NCBI GenBank assembly: GCA_964592235.1
Contig: CAZQCF010000016.1
Span: 1-64,000 of the forward strand
DNA length: 64,000 nucleotides
Reading direction: 5' to 3'
Source of the DNA: PLA3 sp964592235
Lineage (GTDB): Bacteria; Planctomycetota; Phycisphaerae; UBA1845; UTPLA1
In this document: positions 6,996-16,140 of the stretch, one piece after another
Layout of the letters: each line of letters begins with the position of its first letter
How positions within the stretch are numbered: position 1 is the first letter of the stretch
The notes under the pieces: generated by a model
What the model saw: the letters and a program-made list of their open reading frames with translations, nothing else
Told to the model about the DNA's origin: nothing
Databases searched by the model: none
Position numbers and translations under genes: made by a program

Positions 6996-8813
6996 ATGAC
7001 GAGGCATCGTTGCGCGCCGGCCGTTCTGGCAATTTCCAGTGTAATGCTCTGGGCTGTCGGTCTCGCGCCGGCGCAACCGCTGCCGCCGCCGCTTCAACCG
7101 CCGCCCGTTCCGCCGCAGAATCCCATCACCGAGCCGAAGCGCGTGCTGGGGAAGATCCTCTTCTGGGATGAGCAGCTCTCGAGCGACAACACCATCGCCT
7201 GCGGCACCTGTCATATCCCCGGCCGCGGCGGCGCCGACCCGCGCATCGCCCGCAACCCCGGTAATGACAGCATTCTGAATACGCCGGACGACAAACTGGC
7301 CTCGCCCGGCGTGATTCGATCCGACTCCGCCAATCGCTATTTCCGCGACCCCGTCTTCGCGCTGCTGCGACAGATCACGTCGCGCGCCGCCAACCCCGCC
7401 ATTACGGCCATGTACTCACCGGACCTCTTCTGGGATGGCCGCGCGCGCACGACGTTCATCAACCCGCAGACCGGCGTGGTGAGCATTCCCAATGGCGGCG
7501 GGCTGGAGAGCCAGGCCGTCGCGCCGATCTTGAGCAGCGTCGAAATGGCTCACGACGATCGAACGTGGACGGAGGTTGTGAACAAGTTGAATGTGATTGA
7601 GCCGATGATCCTCGCGTCAAACCTGCCGGCGGACGTTGCGGCGGCGGTGCAGTCGAACGCGACGTATCCCGATCTGTTCTCGGCGGCCTTTGGGGATCCG
7701 ATGATCACCGCGGAGCGAATCGGTTACGCGATTGCGACGTACGAGCGGACGCTGCTCCCGAACGACACGCCGTTTGACCGCTTCCTCGCGGGTGTGCCCA
7801 ACGCGATGACGCCGGGTCAAGTGCAGGGATTCAACGCGTTGCAGGCGTCGCCCTGCGTGGTCTGCCACACCGCGCCGCTCTACACGAACAACACGTTTCA
7901 GAACATCGGACTTCGACCAGTCGGCGAGGATCGCGGGCGGCAGGATGTGACCGGGCTGGCGGGCGATCGCGGGCGGTTCAAGGTGCCGACCCTGCGAAAC
8001 GTCGGGTTGAAACCCACGTTCATGCACAATGGGCAATTCACGACCCTGAATCAGGTGATCGGTTTCTATGCCAACGGTGCGGCACAGTTCCCGGACAACA
8101 AGTCCCCGCTGCTGCCGATCGGGCTGCCGCCGCCGGTCGTTCCCGCGGTCATCGATTTTCTCGCGAACGGTCTGACCGACGCGCGCGTCGCGAATGAGAC
8201 GTTCCCGTTTGATCGACCGCGGCTGCACAGCGAATCGCCCCAGCCCAATCCGTCGTTGCTGGGAGCGGGCACGCCGGGCACCGGCGGGCTGGTGCCGGCG
8301 ATGATCGCGGTCAGTCCGCCCAATCGGGGCAACATCGACTTCAAGATCGGGGTGAACGGAGCGTTGGGCGGCGCGCAGGCGTTTGTCGCGTTCTCTACGT
8401 CTCCGCCGGTCGGCGGGCAGCTCATCAATCCCACGCTGCACGGCCCGTTCACGCTGGACGGCGTCGGCCCCGGCAACGGGCTGGGAACATGGCAATGGCC
8501 GATCGACGCGACGGCGGTTGACTCGTGTGATGTCTATTTGCAGTGGCGCGTGACCGATCCCGCCGCGGCGGGCGGCGTGGCGCTGTCGCGCATCGCGCAC
8601 CTGCGAATGATTCCCTACTTGTGCGGCGGCGATATGAACTGCGATGGCGAGGTGAACGGTCTGGACGTGCAGGGGCTGGTCGAGGCGATTCTCGACCCCG
8701 CAGCCTACGCCGCGAATCACCCGGACTGCAACGCGGCGCGCGGCGATCTCAACGCCGACAACCTCGTGAACGTTCAGGATGTGGCGGCCTTTGTCGCCGC
8801 GTTGGGGATGTAG
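6996..8813 (+). CDS. Dihaem cytochrome c peroxidase/MauG-like protein with dockerin-like tail
   Basis: A 605-residue secreted protein. It starts at ATG 6996 after AAGGAGTAGGCAGTC and has a signal peptide ending near APAQP. The body is a bacterial dihaem peroxidase: CGTCH near residues 69-73 and CVVCH near 286-290 bind two c-type haems, with the FWDEQLSSD, FWDGR and FKVPTLRNVGL signatures. These enzymes reduce H2O2 or oxidise protein side chains in the periplasm. After about residue 430 come a low-complexity region and a C-terminal dockerin-like domain with two Ca-loop repeats (DMNCDGEVNGLDVQ and DLNADNLVNVQDVAAFV). This fusion is unusual for the family; the tail is shared with five other proteins here. 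Confidence 0.9.
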   Translation: MTRHRCAPAVLAISSVMLWAVGLAPAQPLPPPLQPPPVPPQNPITEPKRVLGKILFWDEQLSSDNTIACGTCHIPGRGGADPRIARNPGNDSILNTPDDKLASPGVIRSDSANRYFRDPVFALLRQITSRAANPAITAMYSPDLFWDGRARTTFINPQTGVVSIPNGGGLESQAVAPILSSVEMAHDDRTWTEVVNKLNVIEPMILASNLPADVAAAVQSNATYPDLFSAAFGDPMITAERIGYAIATYERTLLPNDTPFDRFLAGVPNAMTPGQVQGFNALQASPCVVCHTAPLYTNNTFQNIGLRPVGEDRGRQDVTGLAGDRGRFKVPTLRNVGLKPTFMHNGQFTTLNQVIGFYANGAAQFPDNKSPLLPIGLPPPVVPAVIDFLANGLTDARVANETFPFDRPRLHSESPQPNPSLLGAGTPGTGGLVPAMIAVSPPNRGNIDFKIGVNGALGGAQAFVAFSTSPPVGGQLINPTLHGPFTLDGVGPGNGLGTWQWPIDATAVDSCDVYLQWRVTDPAAAGGVALSRIAHLRMIPYLCGGDMNCDGEVNGLDVQGLVEAILDPAAYAANHPDCNAARGDLNADNLVNVQDVAAFVAALGM

Positions 8814-8870
8814 CGCGCGTCAACGTTCGTCGCATGCTGCAATGAAGATATCGGAGTTCACCGACTTCGC

Positions 8871-8893
8871 AGGGTGCGTCCTCGACGCACCCT
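8871..8893. terminator. Hairpin downstream of the peroxidase gene
   Basis: A perfect 10-bp stem, AGGGTGCGTC with GACGCACCCT, closes a 3-base loop between two convergent genes. There is no T tract, so its role as terminator is an inference from its position. It could be a small interspersed palindrome. Confidence 0.5.
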
Positions 8894-8931
8894 GAATCGC
8901 TCGTCCAATACCGTCACCCCTGCGCGCCCGA

Positions 8932-9408
8932 TCATTCAGGGTCCTCCAGGTAAACCACCGCCGATACTTCCAGCGTGAACGGCTCGTCGCTGCCGGGTCG
9001 GTACTCCTCCGCGTAGACCGTGAGCACGACCGACCGGTTGCCGGCCACCGTCGGGACGGACACCTTCGCGTCGGATGGCAGGATTCCGGTCTCCTCTCTG
9101 CCGTCCGGCTCCAGCGGCAGCACGCGAAGCTCGTATTTCAATCCTCCCGCGGGCGTCCAGCGCGGGTCGTTCGAATCCGTGATCAGAACGTGAAACTCCA
9201 TCACGTCAAAGTGAATCGTGCAGCCCGCAGTCGAGTGATATTCGTCGTGCAGCGACGGCGAGGCATCCGGGTCGGTCGAGAGCGCCACGATCAAATCGCG
9301 CGGCGGGCACTGCTGACTCGGAAAAATGTCGATCACACGCCCAAAGCAGCCGCCGACGCCAGCCGCGCAGATCGCCAGCGCCGGAAACGTGGCACGTCGC
9401 GTGTTCAC
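8932..9408 (-). CDS. Small lipoprotein of unknown function
   Basis: A 158-residue protein with a GTG start at 9408 directly behind a strong GGAGGGGAGG site. The signal peptide ends AAGVGGC, a lipobox, so Cys21 is probably lipidated. The mature part is rich in beta-strand patterns (FDVMEFHVLITDSND, YELRVLPLEPDG, NRSVVLTVYAEEY, FTLEVSAVVYLED), which fits a single immunoglobulin-like or beta-sandwich domain. I do not recognise a family. It stands alone, convergent with the dihaem peroxidase and divergent from rtcB. A short inverted repeat (9424-9429 with 9439-9444) lies in its leader. Confidence 0.75.
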   Translation of the reverse strand: MNTRRATFPALAICAAGVGGCFGRVIDIFPSQQCPPRDLIVALSTDPDASPSLHDEYHSTAGCTIHFDVMEFHVLITDSNDPRWTPAGGLKYELRVLPLEPDGREETGILPSDAKVSVPTVAGNRSVVLTVYAEEYRPGSDEPFTLEVSAVVYLEDPE

Positions 9409-9576
9409 GGCAACCTCCCCTCCGGTCTAATCTAATTCTAGACCCTCTTCGGAACTTCGGCTGGCAGCGCGAGCCGACCGACGCAGGAAGTTGACATTCG
9501 TTGTATCATGGTTCCTTCACAGTGCAGGCGCCGCGCAAGGTTGCGCGGTTCTGCGGAGCTTCACACAGGTTGACCC

Positions 9577-11091
9577 ATGAGCGGCGGATTGTTGAGCAAG
9601 TTGATTCCCACCGGCGAGGCGACGGCGATGTTGCCCGTCGACGGAGCGAAACCCGTCACGGTGATCGGCACCCCGGCCATCCGCGAGACCTTCAGTGACG
9701 ACACGCTGCAGCAGGCGATCAACACGCGGCAGGCGCCCGGCGTGGTCGAAGTCGTGCTGAACCCCGACGCGCACTTCGGCTACGGCGCGCCGATCGGCTG
9801 CGTCATGGCGTCGCCCTCGCATATCTATCCCGGCCCGGTCGGCGTCGACATCAAGTGCAGCATGAGCTTGTTGCAGCTTGACTTGCCTGCCGACGCGATC
9901 CAGACGAGGCAGACGCGCCGCGCGATCATCGACGCCATCTGCGAGCGCGTGCCGACCGGCGCGGGTCGCGGCCAGCGGCATGTGCCAAAATCGCGGCACG
10001 TTTCCGGATCGCTGGGGCGAAACGTGGCTGTCGAAGGCGCGTCGCCCGTCGTGTGTCAGGCTCTCGGCATTCCGCCGCACTGGGCCGACCGCTGCGAGGA
10101 CAGCCACCACGTCGGCCATGACGACACGCGCGACGCGCTGGCGGGGCGGCTGGACAAGCTGCTGCACGCCCGGGCGAATCGCCACGGCGACTCTTCGATC
10201 GGCAACTTCGAGGAGAAGGTGCGCCAGCTCGGTTCCTACGGCGGTGGGAATCACTTCGGCGAGTGCGAGATCGTGCGCGTGGACGAGGGCGACGCCGCGC
10301 GGCGCTGCGCCGAGGTGTTTGGCCTGCGCGACGGGCATGTCGCGTTTCTGTCACACTGCGGCTCGCGCGGCCTGGGGCACAACCTCGCGATGGGGCAGTT
10401 CCGCAAGCTGCAGGGCATGTTCGCGGAATGGGGCATTCCGTTCCCCGGGCGGGACAAGGAGCTGTGCTACGCGCCGCTCGGCACGCCCGAGGCGAACGAC
10501 TACCTCGACGACATGGCCCTGGGCGCGAACTTCGCGACGGTCAACCACCTGCTCATCAACACGCTCGTGCTGGAGGCGTTTCAGGAGGTTTTCCCCGGCG
10601 TGAAGGGAGAACTGGTCTATTTCATCAGCCACAACATCGCGCGGAAGGAAATCGTCCGCAATCAGCCGATGTGGGTCATGCGCAAGGGCGCGACCCGCGC
10701 CTTCCCCGCGCACCACCACGCCCTGAAGGGAACGCCGTTCGAAGAGACGGGCCACCCGATCCTGCTGCCGGGCGACCCGCAGCGCGGCTCGGCTGTGATG
10801 GTCGCGCAGCCGACGGCGTCGCTCTCGTGCTTCAGCGTCAATCACGGGGCGGGGCGGATGCTGGGGCGCAAGCAGGCGATTCGCACACTGGATCAGAAGG
10901 AGATCGATGCCAGTTTCGACGCGCGCGACATTCTCTCGAATTGCCGGAACTACCCGAAGGACGAAGCCCCGGCGGCCTACAAGGATTTCGAGGAAGTGCT
11001 GCGCTCGGTGAAGCTGGCCGGGTTGGCGAGCGAGGTGGCCCGGTTGCAGGCGCGGTTCGTCATCAAAGACGCCAGCGCGGCGGATGATTGA
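9577..11091 (+). CDS. rtcB: RtcB-family RNA ligase
   Basis: A 504-residue RtcB-type protein. RtcB joins RNA 2',3'-cyclic phosphate or 3'-phosphate ends to 5'-OH ends with GTP and Mn2+, in RNA repair. Visible features are VGVDIKCSM (the Mn-ligand Cys; the usual form is GVDIGCG), GGGNHFGECEI, HCGSRGLGHN, ISHNIARKE, and FSVNHGAGRML, whose His lies where the guanylate-accepting His is found. The KCS variant and the TVIG N-terminus suggest a side branch of the family. No archease gene or RtcR regulator is visible beside it. The next gene, a 53-residue hydrophobic protein, follows after 80 bases. Confidence 0.9.
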   Translation: MSGGLLSKLIPTGEATAMLPVDGAKPVTVIGTPAIRETFSDDTLQQAINTRQAPGVVEVVLNPDAHFGYGAPIGCVMASPSHIYPGPVGVDIKCSMSLLQLDLPADAIQTRQTRRAIIDAICERVPTGAGRGQRHVPKSRHVSGSLGRNVAVEGASPVVCQALGIPPHWADRCEDSHHVGHDDTRDALAGRLDKLLHARANRHGDSSIGNFEEKVRQLGSYGGGNHFGECEIVRVDEGDAARRCAEVFGLRDGHVAFLSHCGSRGLGHNLAMGQFRKLQGMFAEWGIPFPGRDKELCYAPLGTPEANDYLDDMALGANFATVNHLLINTLVLEAFQEVFPGVKGELVYFISHNIARKEIVRNQPMWVMRKGATRAFPAHHHALKGTPFEETGHPILLPGDPQRGSAVMVAQPTASLSCFSVNHGAGRMLGRKQAIRTLDQKEIDASFDARDILSNCRNYPKDEAPAAYKDFEEVLRSVKLAGLASEVARLQARFVIKDASAADD

Positions 11092-11171
11092 TCGGCGCGC
11101 GCGAGGGGCTATACTGCGCCCCCGGCCACGATCGCGCGGGTGGGCCGACGCCGCGCGAAAGGAGCAAGGGA

Positions 11172-11333
11172 ATGTTTCCGCAGTTTGTCGACAGCTTCGG
11201 CGACCAGTTCAGCGCGGTGTTGATTAACCTGGTCGGCTCCATCCTCACCGCGCTGTTCAACGGCATCATCGGCGCGTTCATCAACGCATTCATCGTGCCG
11301 TTCTTCGAAGGCATCGCAGGCGGCATGGCGTAG
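11172..11333 (+). CDS. 53-residue hydrophobic small protein
   Basis: ATG 11172 follows GAAAGGAGCAAGGGA, a good ribosome-binding site, and encodes 53 residues. The mature sequence is a nearly continuous hydrophobic helix with small residues (SAVLINLVGSILTALFNGII, then GAFINAFIVPFFEGIAGGMA). That fits an inner-membrane peptide or an amphipathic helix pair. No family is recognised. It has no homologue in the window and lies between rtcB and the porin gene. The RBS and compact frame support a real gene. The same frame is open further upstream to 11088, but the RBS favours this start. Confidence 0.6.
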   Translation: MFPQFVDSFGDQFSAVLINLVGSILTALFNGIIGAFINAFIVPFFEGIAGGMA

Positions 11334-11378
11334 CGCTCTTCAACTCGCAACGTTTCGGTGTACCGGGATCCCGCCGCC

Positions 11379-12887
11379 ATGCATCCCCTGTTCACGCGAC
11401 CCAAGCGCTGTCGGTTGAAAGCCAAGTCCAATGCATTCTGCGTTCTACTCTTCCTGACTCTGGCGCACGGTACCGCTGCGGCGCAGGAAGCGAACCGTTC
11501 GACGACCCAGCCGGCGCAGCAGCCGAACGGCACCGCGCCGACCAGCCAGCCGATTGAGCCACCTGGGGCCCCGCACAAGTACTACACGACGCGTGCCATC
11601 AGCGCGACCCTTTCGCCCGATCCGCCGATCTATGTTCACCGTGCGTCGGAACTGGCCGAGTGGTTCGGCGCGGAAGTCGCGGCGAGCTTGAGCTGGCTCG
11701 ACGTGGGGATTGAGCAGAACACGCGCTACGAGCATCGGCAGAACTATTACCCGGCGGGCAACCTCAACGACAACCGGTTCCTGATGCGCAATCGCGCCTA
11801 CGTCGGCATTCGCGAGATCGTCGATCCGCTTCGATTCGGTTTCGAGTTTCAGGATGCGCGGGCGCCTGGGAACGACTTCCCGGAGACGACCGGCGATGTG
11901 GATGAAAACGACATCCTTCAGGCGTTCGGCGAGTTGTATTTCAAGAACGCGCTAGCGGACAAACACCCGTTGAGTTTCCGCGTCGGGCGGCAGTCCTTCG
12001 ACCTGGTGAACCGGCGGCTCGTCGCGCGAAACGGTTTTCGCAATTCAACCAACAATTTTGACGGGTTCCGCGTCCGCGCCGGCGACGACACGACACCGTG
12101 GGAGATCAACGTCCTTGCCTTGATGCCCGTCGAGCGTTTCGCGCGACAGCTCGATCAGCCCGACGACGAGCGATGGTTTTACGGGCTCACGGGGGAGTTT
12201 CGCCAACTGGACCCCGGCATCCTCTTCAAGCCGTACTACTTCGTCCTCGATACGGATCGCAAGGGATTCAACCGTTACGACCGCGAACTGCACACCGTCG
12301 GCCTCAACGTGTTCGGGCTGCTGGGCGACAGCGGCTTCGACTACGACCTCGACGGCGCGTGGCAGTTCGGCAAGAGCGAGCGGCGCAACCATCGCGCCTT
12401 CGCCACGCACGCCGAACTGGGATATACGTTTGTCAACGATTGGAAGCCTCGGCTGGCCGCGTTCGTCGATTACGCGTCGGGCGACCGCCATCCGTTCGAC
12501 CGCACCAACGAGCGATTCGACCGGCTCTTCGGCGCGTCGCACTTGTTCTATGCGCCGACGGACATGTTCACGCGTGAGAATCTGATTCAGCCCGGCCTGC
12601 GCGGGACCCTCAAGCCGATCAAGGGCTTGACCATCGAGGGCTTCTATCGGGCTTACTGGCTCGCCAGCGATTCCGATACGTGGTCGCCGAACAACGTCCG
12701 TGCGCGATACGGCCGCAATGGCGACTTCATCGGTCATGGCCTGGACATCATCGCCATTTTTCAAGTGACGCGCCAGTTGACCATCGAAATCGGCTATTCG
12801 CATCTGACCGCAGGCGAGTTCGTGCAGAATCTTCCCAACGGCGACGACTCGGATTTCTTCTACGTGCAGACCACGCTGCGTTTGTAG
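11379..12887 (+). CDS. Alginate-export-type outer-membrane beta-barrel
   Basis: About 502 residues, counted from ATG 11379 (the frame also opens at 11358). A signal peptide ends HGTAAAQ, followed by a Thr/Pro/Gln linker. The rest is a series of alternating aromatic strands typical of the alginate-export porin family: LDVGIEQNTRYEHRQNYYP, FLMRNRAYVGIR, LRFGFEFQDAR, LSFRVGRQSFDLVNRR, and a final FFYVQTTLRL. Many members are annotated as alginate or polysaccharide exporters, but their cargo is usually unknown. It is probably an outer-membrane channel, consistent with the diderm envelope of planctomycetes. No polysaccharide synthesis genes are adjacent. Confidence 0.8.
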   Translation: MHPLFTRPKRCRLKAKSNAFCVLLFLTLAHGTAAAQEANRSTTQPAQQPNGTAPTSQPIEPPGAPHKYYTTRAISATLSPDPPIYVHRASELAEWFGAEVAASLSWLDVGIEQNTRYEHRQNYYPAGNLNDNRFLMRNRAYVGIREIVDPLRFGFEFQDARAPGNDFPETTGDVDENDILQAFGELYFKNALADKHPLSFRVGRQSFDLVNRRLVARNGFRNSTNNFDGFRVRAGDDTTPWEINVLALMPVERFARQLDQPDDERWFYGLTGEFRQLDPGILFKPYYFVLDTDRKGFNRYDRELHTVGLNVFGLLGDSGFDYDLDGAWQFGKSERRNHRAFATHAELGYTFVNDWKPRLAAFVDYASGDRHPFDRTNERFDRLFGASHLFYAPTDMFTRENLIQPGLRGTLKPIKGLTIEGFYRAYWLASDSDTWSPNNVRARYGRNGDFIGHGLDIIAIFQVTRQLTIEIGYSHLTAGEFVQNLPNGDDSDFFYVQTTLRL

Positions 12888-12911
12888 CGAAACCCGTGCG
12901 GCGCTCGGGCG

Positions 12912-14000
12912 TCAACCGTCCGATGCCGCCGGCGCATCAGGGCGGGGCAGCCGATCTTTCTCCACCAATCGCGAGAACGCATCCACCGTGCGCGGCTCGA
13001 ACAACTTGCCGGATGCGCCGCGAATGGCCTCCAGCGCCTTGTCGGTGGTCCACGCCGGCTTGTACACGCGCTCGCTGACCAGCGCGTCGTATACGTCGGC
13101 GAGGTGCACGATCCGCGCGGCCTGCGGCGTCGCGTCGCCCTTGAGGCCGTCGGGGTAGCCGCTGCCGTCCCAGTTTTCGTGATGACTTCGCGCGATCTGC
13201 CGGGCGATCTCGAAAAATGGCTTGCGCGAAAGGATGCGCTCCCCGGCGACGGTGTGTTCCTGTATCTGGGCGCGTTCTTCCGGCGTCAGCGGCGCGGGCT
13301 TTTTGAGAATGTGATCCGGCACCTGCATCTTGCCCACGTCGTGCAGAATCGCCGAGTAACCGTACTGCTCGGCCGTGCTCTCGGTCAGCCCCAGCTCCAG
13401 GGCCAGGGCGCGCGTATAGGCCTCGATGCGGCGGACGTGCGAGCCGGTGTCCTGATCCTTGGCCTCGCTGGCGACGGCGAGCATGTAAATCGCCTCCATG
13501 TTCGCCTCGTGCAATTGCTCGGTGCGCTGCCGGACGCGGTCCTCCAGTTTCGCCGAGTAGCGTTTCAACTCCAGGGCCTGTTCGATCACCGTATCGCTCA
13601 TTCGCGACATCTGTACATATTCCTCGCGCGCCCGCTCCTCGGCCGCCTTCTGCGCCGTCAGATCGATGACCGTGACGAGGCGAAAATCCGACAGCGGCGG
13701 GTGCTCGCCCAGCAGCTTGCCCGACACGCGCGCCGGAACAAGACCACCGTCGGCGCGGATCAGGCCCAGCTCCATCTCGAACGCGGCGTCGAAATCGGCT
13801 GCGTGATTCGGTCCGTCGTTCAGCGGTTTGCAAAGTGTGCGCGGGTCGCGCCCAATGAGATCGCTTACCGCCAGGCCCATCAGGTCTGCCAAACGGGCGT
13901 TGGCCAGGATGATCTGCCGCGCGCGGTCGATGACCAGCGCGCCGCAGTGCAGTGCGTCAATCAGACACGGAAGCGTTGCCAGCATCGGATCCTGGGCCAT
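12912..14000 (-). CDS. PAS-HD-GYP cyclic-di-GMP phosphodiesterase
   Basis: A 362-residue cytoplasmic sensor, counted from ATG 14000 (a GTG at 14063 is in the same frame). An N-terminal PAS domain (CGALVIDRARQIILANARL to about residue 120) feeds into a coiled segment rich in Glu/Arg (residues 120-165). The HD-GYP domain follows, with HVRRIEAYTRALALELG, HDVGK near 220, and HHENWDGSGYPDGLKG near 278. All metal and substrate motifs are intact, so hydrolysis of cyclic di-GMP to GMP is expected. No receiver domain is present; the PAS domain is the probable signal input. It is divergent from the secreted HExxH gene, with 78 bases between the starts. Confidence 0.9.
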   Translation of the reverse strand: MAQDPMLATLPCLIDALHCGALVIDRARQIILANARLADLMGLAVSDLIGRDPRTLCKPLNDGPNHAADFDAAFEMELGLIRADGGLVPARVSGKLLGEHPPLSDFRLVTVIDLTAQKAAEERAREEYVQMSRMSDTVIEQALELKRYSAKLEDRVRQRTEQLHEANMEAIYMLAVASEAKDQDTGSHVRRIEAYTRALALELGLTESTAEQYGYSAILHDVGKMQVPDHILKKPAPLTPEERAQIQEHTVAGERILSRKPFFEIARQIARSHHENWDGSGYPDGLKGDATPQAARIVHLADVYDALVSERVYKPAWTTDKALEAIRGASGKLFEPRTVDAFSRLVEKDRLPRPDAPAASDG

Positions 14001-14078
14001 GATCGGATTGTAACCGGTGGCCGGGCACCCGCACGCGGCGTAGAATCCGGCGGGCGGGATCACGGTTGGAATCCGAAT

Positions 14079-15197
14079 ATGGCACAGCGCAGGACGACGC
14101 CGGCTCGCGGAGTGGTTTACACGCTCGTCATCATGTGCGCGGCTGCCTTTGCCGCCGATGCATGGGCCCAGCCGCGCGCCAAGACCGCGCCCACGTCACC
14201 GCCTCCATCCAGCCAGCGTGACTCCGGCGGCTTGAAGGACGAGGCCCGCCAGCGCCGCCTGCGCCTGTTTCCGCCCTCCACCCAGCCCGCGCTGCCCGAA
14301 GGCTCGACCGTCCGCATCGGCGACTGGGTCTATCGCGCCGTGCGCGCCAACCCGGCCGACGGCGTGCCGTGGGACCTGATGGTGACACCCGTCGAGGAAC
14401 GGGCCGACCGCTGGCAGCTCGGCTTCGCCGGTCAATCGCTGCCGCCGCTGGATATGGCGCGTCGGCGCGCGCCGGGCGATGTGCTGCGACCGGGCATGGC
14501 CGCCCCGCGCGGATCGACCGCGGTGATCGAAGTGCCCGACGTATTGTGGAAGCAATGGTTCGCGCAGGACATGGCCGATGTCGTCGGCGTGCACTTTCAC
14601 GAAGTCGTCTCGGAGGACAAGGCGCGCATCCTTTACAGTCTTCATAAAGTGCCGCCCGACAGCCCGGACGGAAAACCGCCGGCCGATTACAAGGGCGTGT
14701 CCGGTGCCCGCATCGAGGCGACGCTGCTGACGCCGCTGGCCTTTCACCTCGATCAGACCATCGTCGCGCGGGTCGATCCGCACAAGAAGGATCTTGTGGA
14801 GAGCCGCACGCAGCACGAGCTGGCCCATGCCGCCGTCTCGCAGGATGTCTTTCTCGCCGTGCTGCACGGGCCGCAGGACTGGAACGTGGAAGCCTGCACC
14901 GGCCGACGGACGAAGCTGGCCTATTACTGGCGGCGCGAGGAGATCGGCCGCACCTGGCGTGAGTTCCGCGGCGGGCGCGAGAAGGTGAAGGCCATCCGCA
15001 CGACGGTGGTGCTCGTGCCGCCGACGCGCTGGTCGCTGATGCTGCCGATCCCGCCGGATCGCGTCATGCAGTCGATGGTGGACGAATTCAACGAGTCGAT
15101 CGTCCGCGTCAGCCAGCGCTTCGCCGAGGTCGATGCCGTGGCACAGGAGCGCTTCCACGGGCAGCACGGGGCGTTCGAAGCGGCGACGGGGCCTTAG
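14079..15197 (+). CDS. Exported protein with HExxH motif, unknown family
   Basis: A 372-residue protein with an N-terminal signal peptide (VVYTLVIMCAAAFAADAWA, cleavage near AQP) and a Pro/Ser-rich linker. I do not recognise the family. Two points stand out: HELAH at residues 246-250 fits the HExxH zinc-peptidase motif, and the surroundings (VESRTQHELAHAAVSQDV) are helical as in DUF922-type predicted proteases. A conserved-looking domain runs from about residue 75 to 340. A third zinc ligand cannot be assigned by eye. ATG 14079 was chosen because the signal peptide begins here; the open frame extends far upstream only as a shadow of the HD-GYP gene. Confidence 0.65.
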   Translation: MAQRRTTPARGVVYTLVIMCAAAFAADAWAQPRAKTAPTSPPPSSQRDSGGLKDEARQRRLRLFPPSTQPALPEGSTVRIGDWVYRAVRANPADGVPWDLMVTPVEERADRWQLGFAGQSLPPLDMARRRAPGDVLRPGMAAPRGSTAVIEVPDVLWKQWFAQDMADVVGVHFHEVVSEDKARILYSLHKVPPDSPDGKPPADYKGVSGARIEATLLTPLAFHLDQTIVARVDPHKKDLVESRTQHELAHAAVSQDVFLAVLHGPQDWNVEACTGRRTKLAYYWRREEIGRTWREFRGGREKVKAIRTTVVLVPPTRWSLMLPIPPDRVMQSMVDEFNESIVRVSQRFAEVDAVAQERFHGQHGAFEAATGP

Positions 15198-15199
15198 GG

Positions 15200-16140
15200 A
15201 TGGTACACAGTTCCGTACTGTGGTTAACAGGCAATAAGGAAAATGATCTCGCTATCTAGCTAAATAGGAATTTCTGCCGACCTCCAGAACTGCCAAGGCT
15301 AACTTGATTTGCGTTTTCGCGATCTGCCAATTGCGCGTTGCTTGGCCGACGTCACTTGCTCAAAAACATTCCGAATACCAATGAATAACTCTCTCTGTTT
15401 GGTTCCATCTCGAGCGAAGTCTGAGTAGGCAACGCCAAATTCCAAACGCAAACCTACCTTCCTCTTCCTGCCTGACACGGTGGTCGCCGATTTGAGTGCT
15501 GGTGGTGCAAGGTCATGGAGCCTGAGATAGGCAAGACCAGATGAGACTGACCTCTTGATTGCATCCCAAGTCATGCCTTGTATACAACCCTCCCACATTA
15601 TTGCGGCAATAGTAAAAAGCCAAGCATCTGGTGTTTGTAGGCAGGCGGCGATTCGTCGGCGTTGCCCAATGACGACAGGATAAAGGACCTCGTGATATAT
15701 TAATCGGCAGAATGCGTTCCTTAGCATGTAGCTTCGAGTTGAAGTAATGCGGATTGATATCCTGCCAGCAATTGGTGCCGATGAGGCTTTGAGAGTCAAT
15801 CTTTTCGGTTCAATTGCGATGTATTTCATTGGCTTCTCCTTGCCTCTCGTCCTCGGCTTGGATCGCAAGCAACTCCGTGTACGTTCATGACGTTGTAACC
15901 CTAGGCGGCCTGGCTATGTCGTCCTTGCACAGTCATTGCTTGCTGAATCAGTGTTCAGCGTTCGCGCAATGTACTCCGGTTTGTCAGAATGCTCTCACAA
16001 CTCTGTGCGAACTCTGTTGAGGGAAGATACAAGAATTGGTTCGTTTGCTGCGAACCAATCCAAGGGTATCCAGTTCAATCTTGGGATTAAGACAAAAAGC
16101 ACCTCAACAATCGTTGACGCGACCCGAGTTCATTCGCTCA
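15200..16140. other. Low-GC genomic islet
   Basis: From just after 15197 to about 16140 the sequence is clearly AT-richer than the rest of the window. It contains the 176-codon gene and about 310 bases (15830-16140) with no convincing gene. The right edge coincides with the REP-like copy at 16141-16165. I see no direct repeats, tRNA or recombinase at its ends. Confidence 0.6.
15299..15829 (-). CDS. Unknown protein in an AT-richer islet
   Basis: A 176-residue basic protein beginning MKYIAIEPKRLTLK at ATG 15829 with AGGAGA upstream. No domain is recognised. It has many Arg/Lys, a central hydrophobic stretch (PDAWLFTIAAIMWEGCI) and a Lys/Arg-rich C-terminus (RAIGRSRKRKSS). Base composition and codon use differ sharply from its neighbours: many A/T-ending codons instead of the G/C-ending ones usual here. 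With the flanking low-GC DNA, this suggests recent acquisition. No integrase, transposase or terminal repeat is visible. It stands alone between the HExxH gene and the glycosyltransferase. Confidence 0.65.
   Translation of the reverse strand: MKYIAIEPKRLTLKASSAPIAGRISIRITSTRSYMLRNAFCRLIYHEVLYPVVIGQRRRIAACLQTPDAWLFTIAAIMWEGCIQGMTWDAIKRSVSSGLAYLRLHDLAPPALKSATTVSGRKRKVGLRLEFGVAYSDFARDGTKQRELFIGIRNVFEQVTSAKQRAIGRSRKRKSS

Noticed and set aside
9424..9444. Short inverted repeat (GGTCTA / TAGACC) upstream of the small lipoprotein
   Set aside because: Only 6-bp arms, a single copy and no promoter relation could be shown; such repeats occur by chance at this length.
9491..9509. TTGACA upstream of rtcB as promoter
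   Set aside because: No acceptable -10 element lies 16-18 bases downstream.
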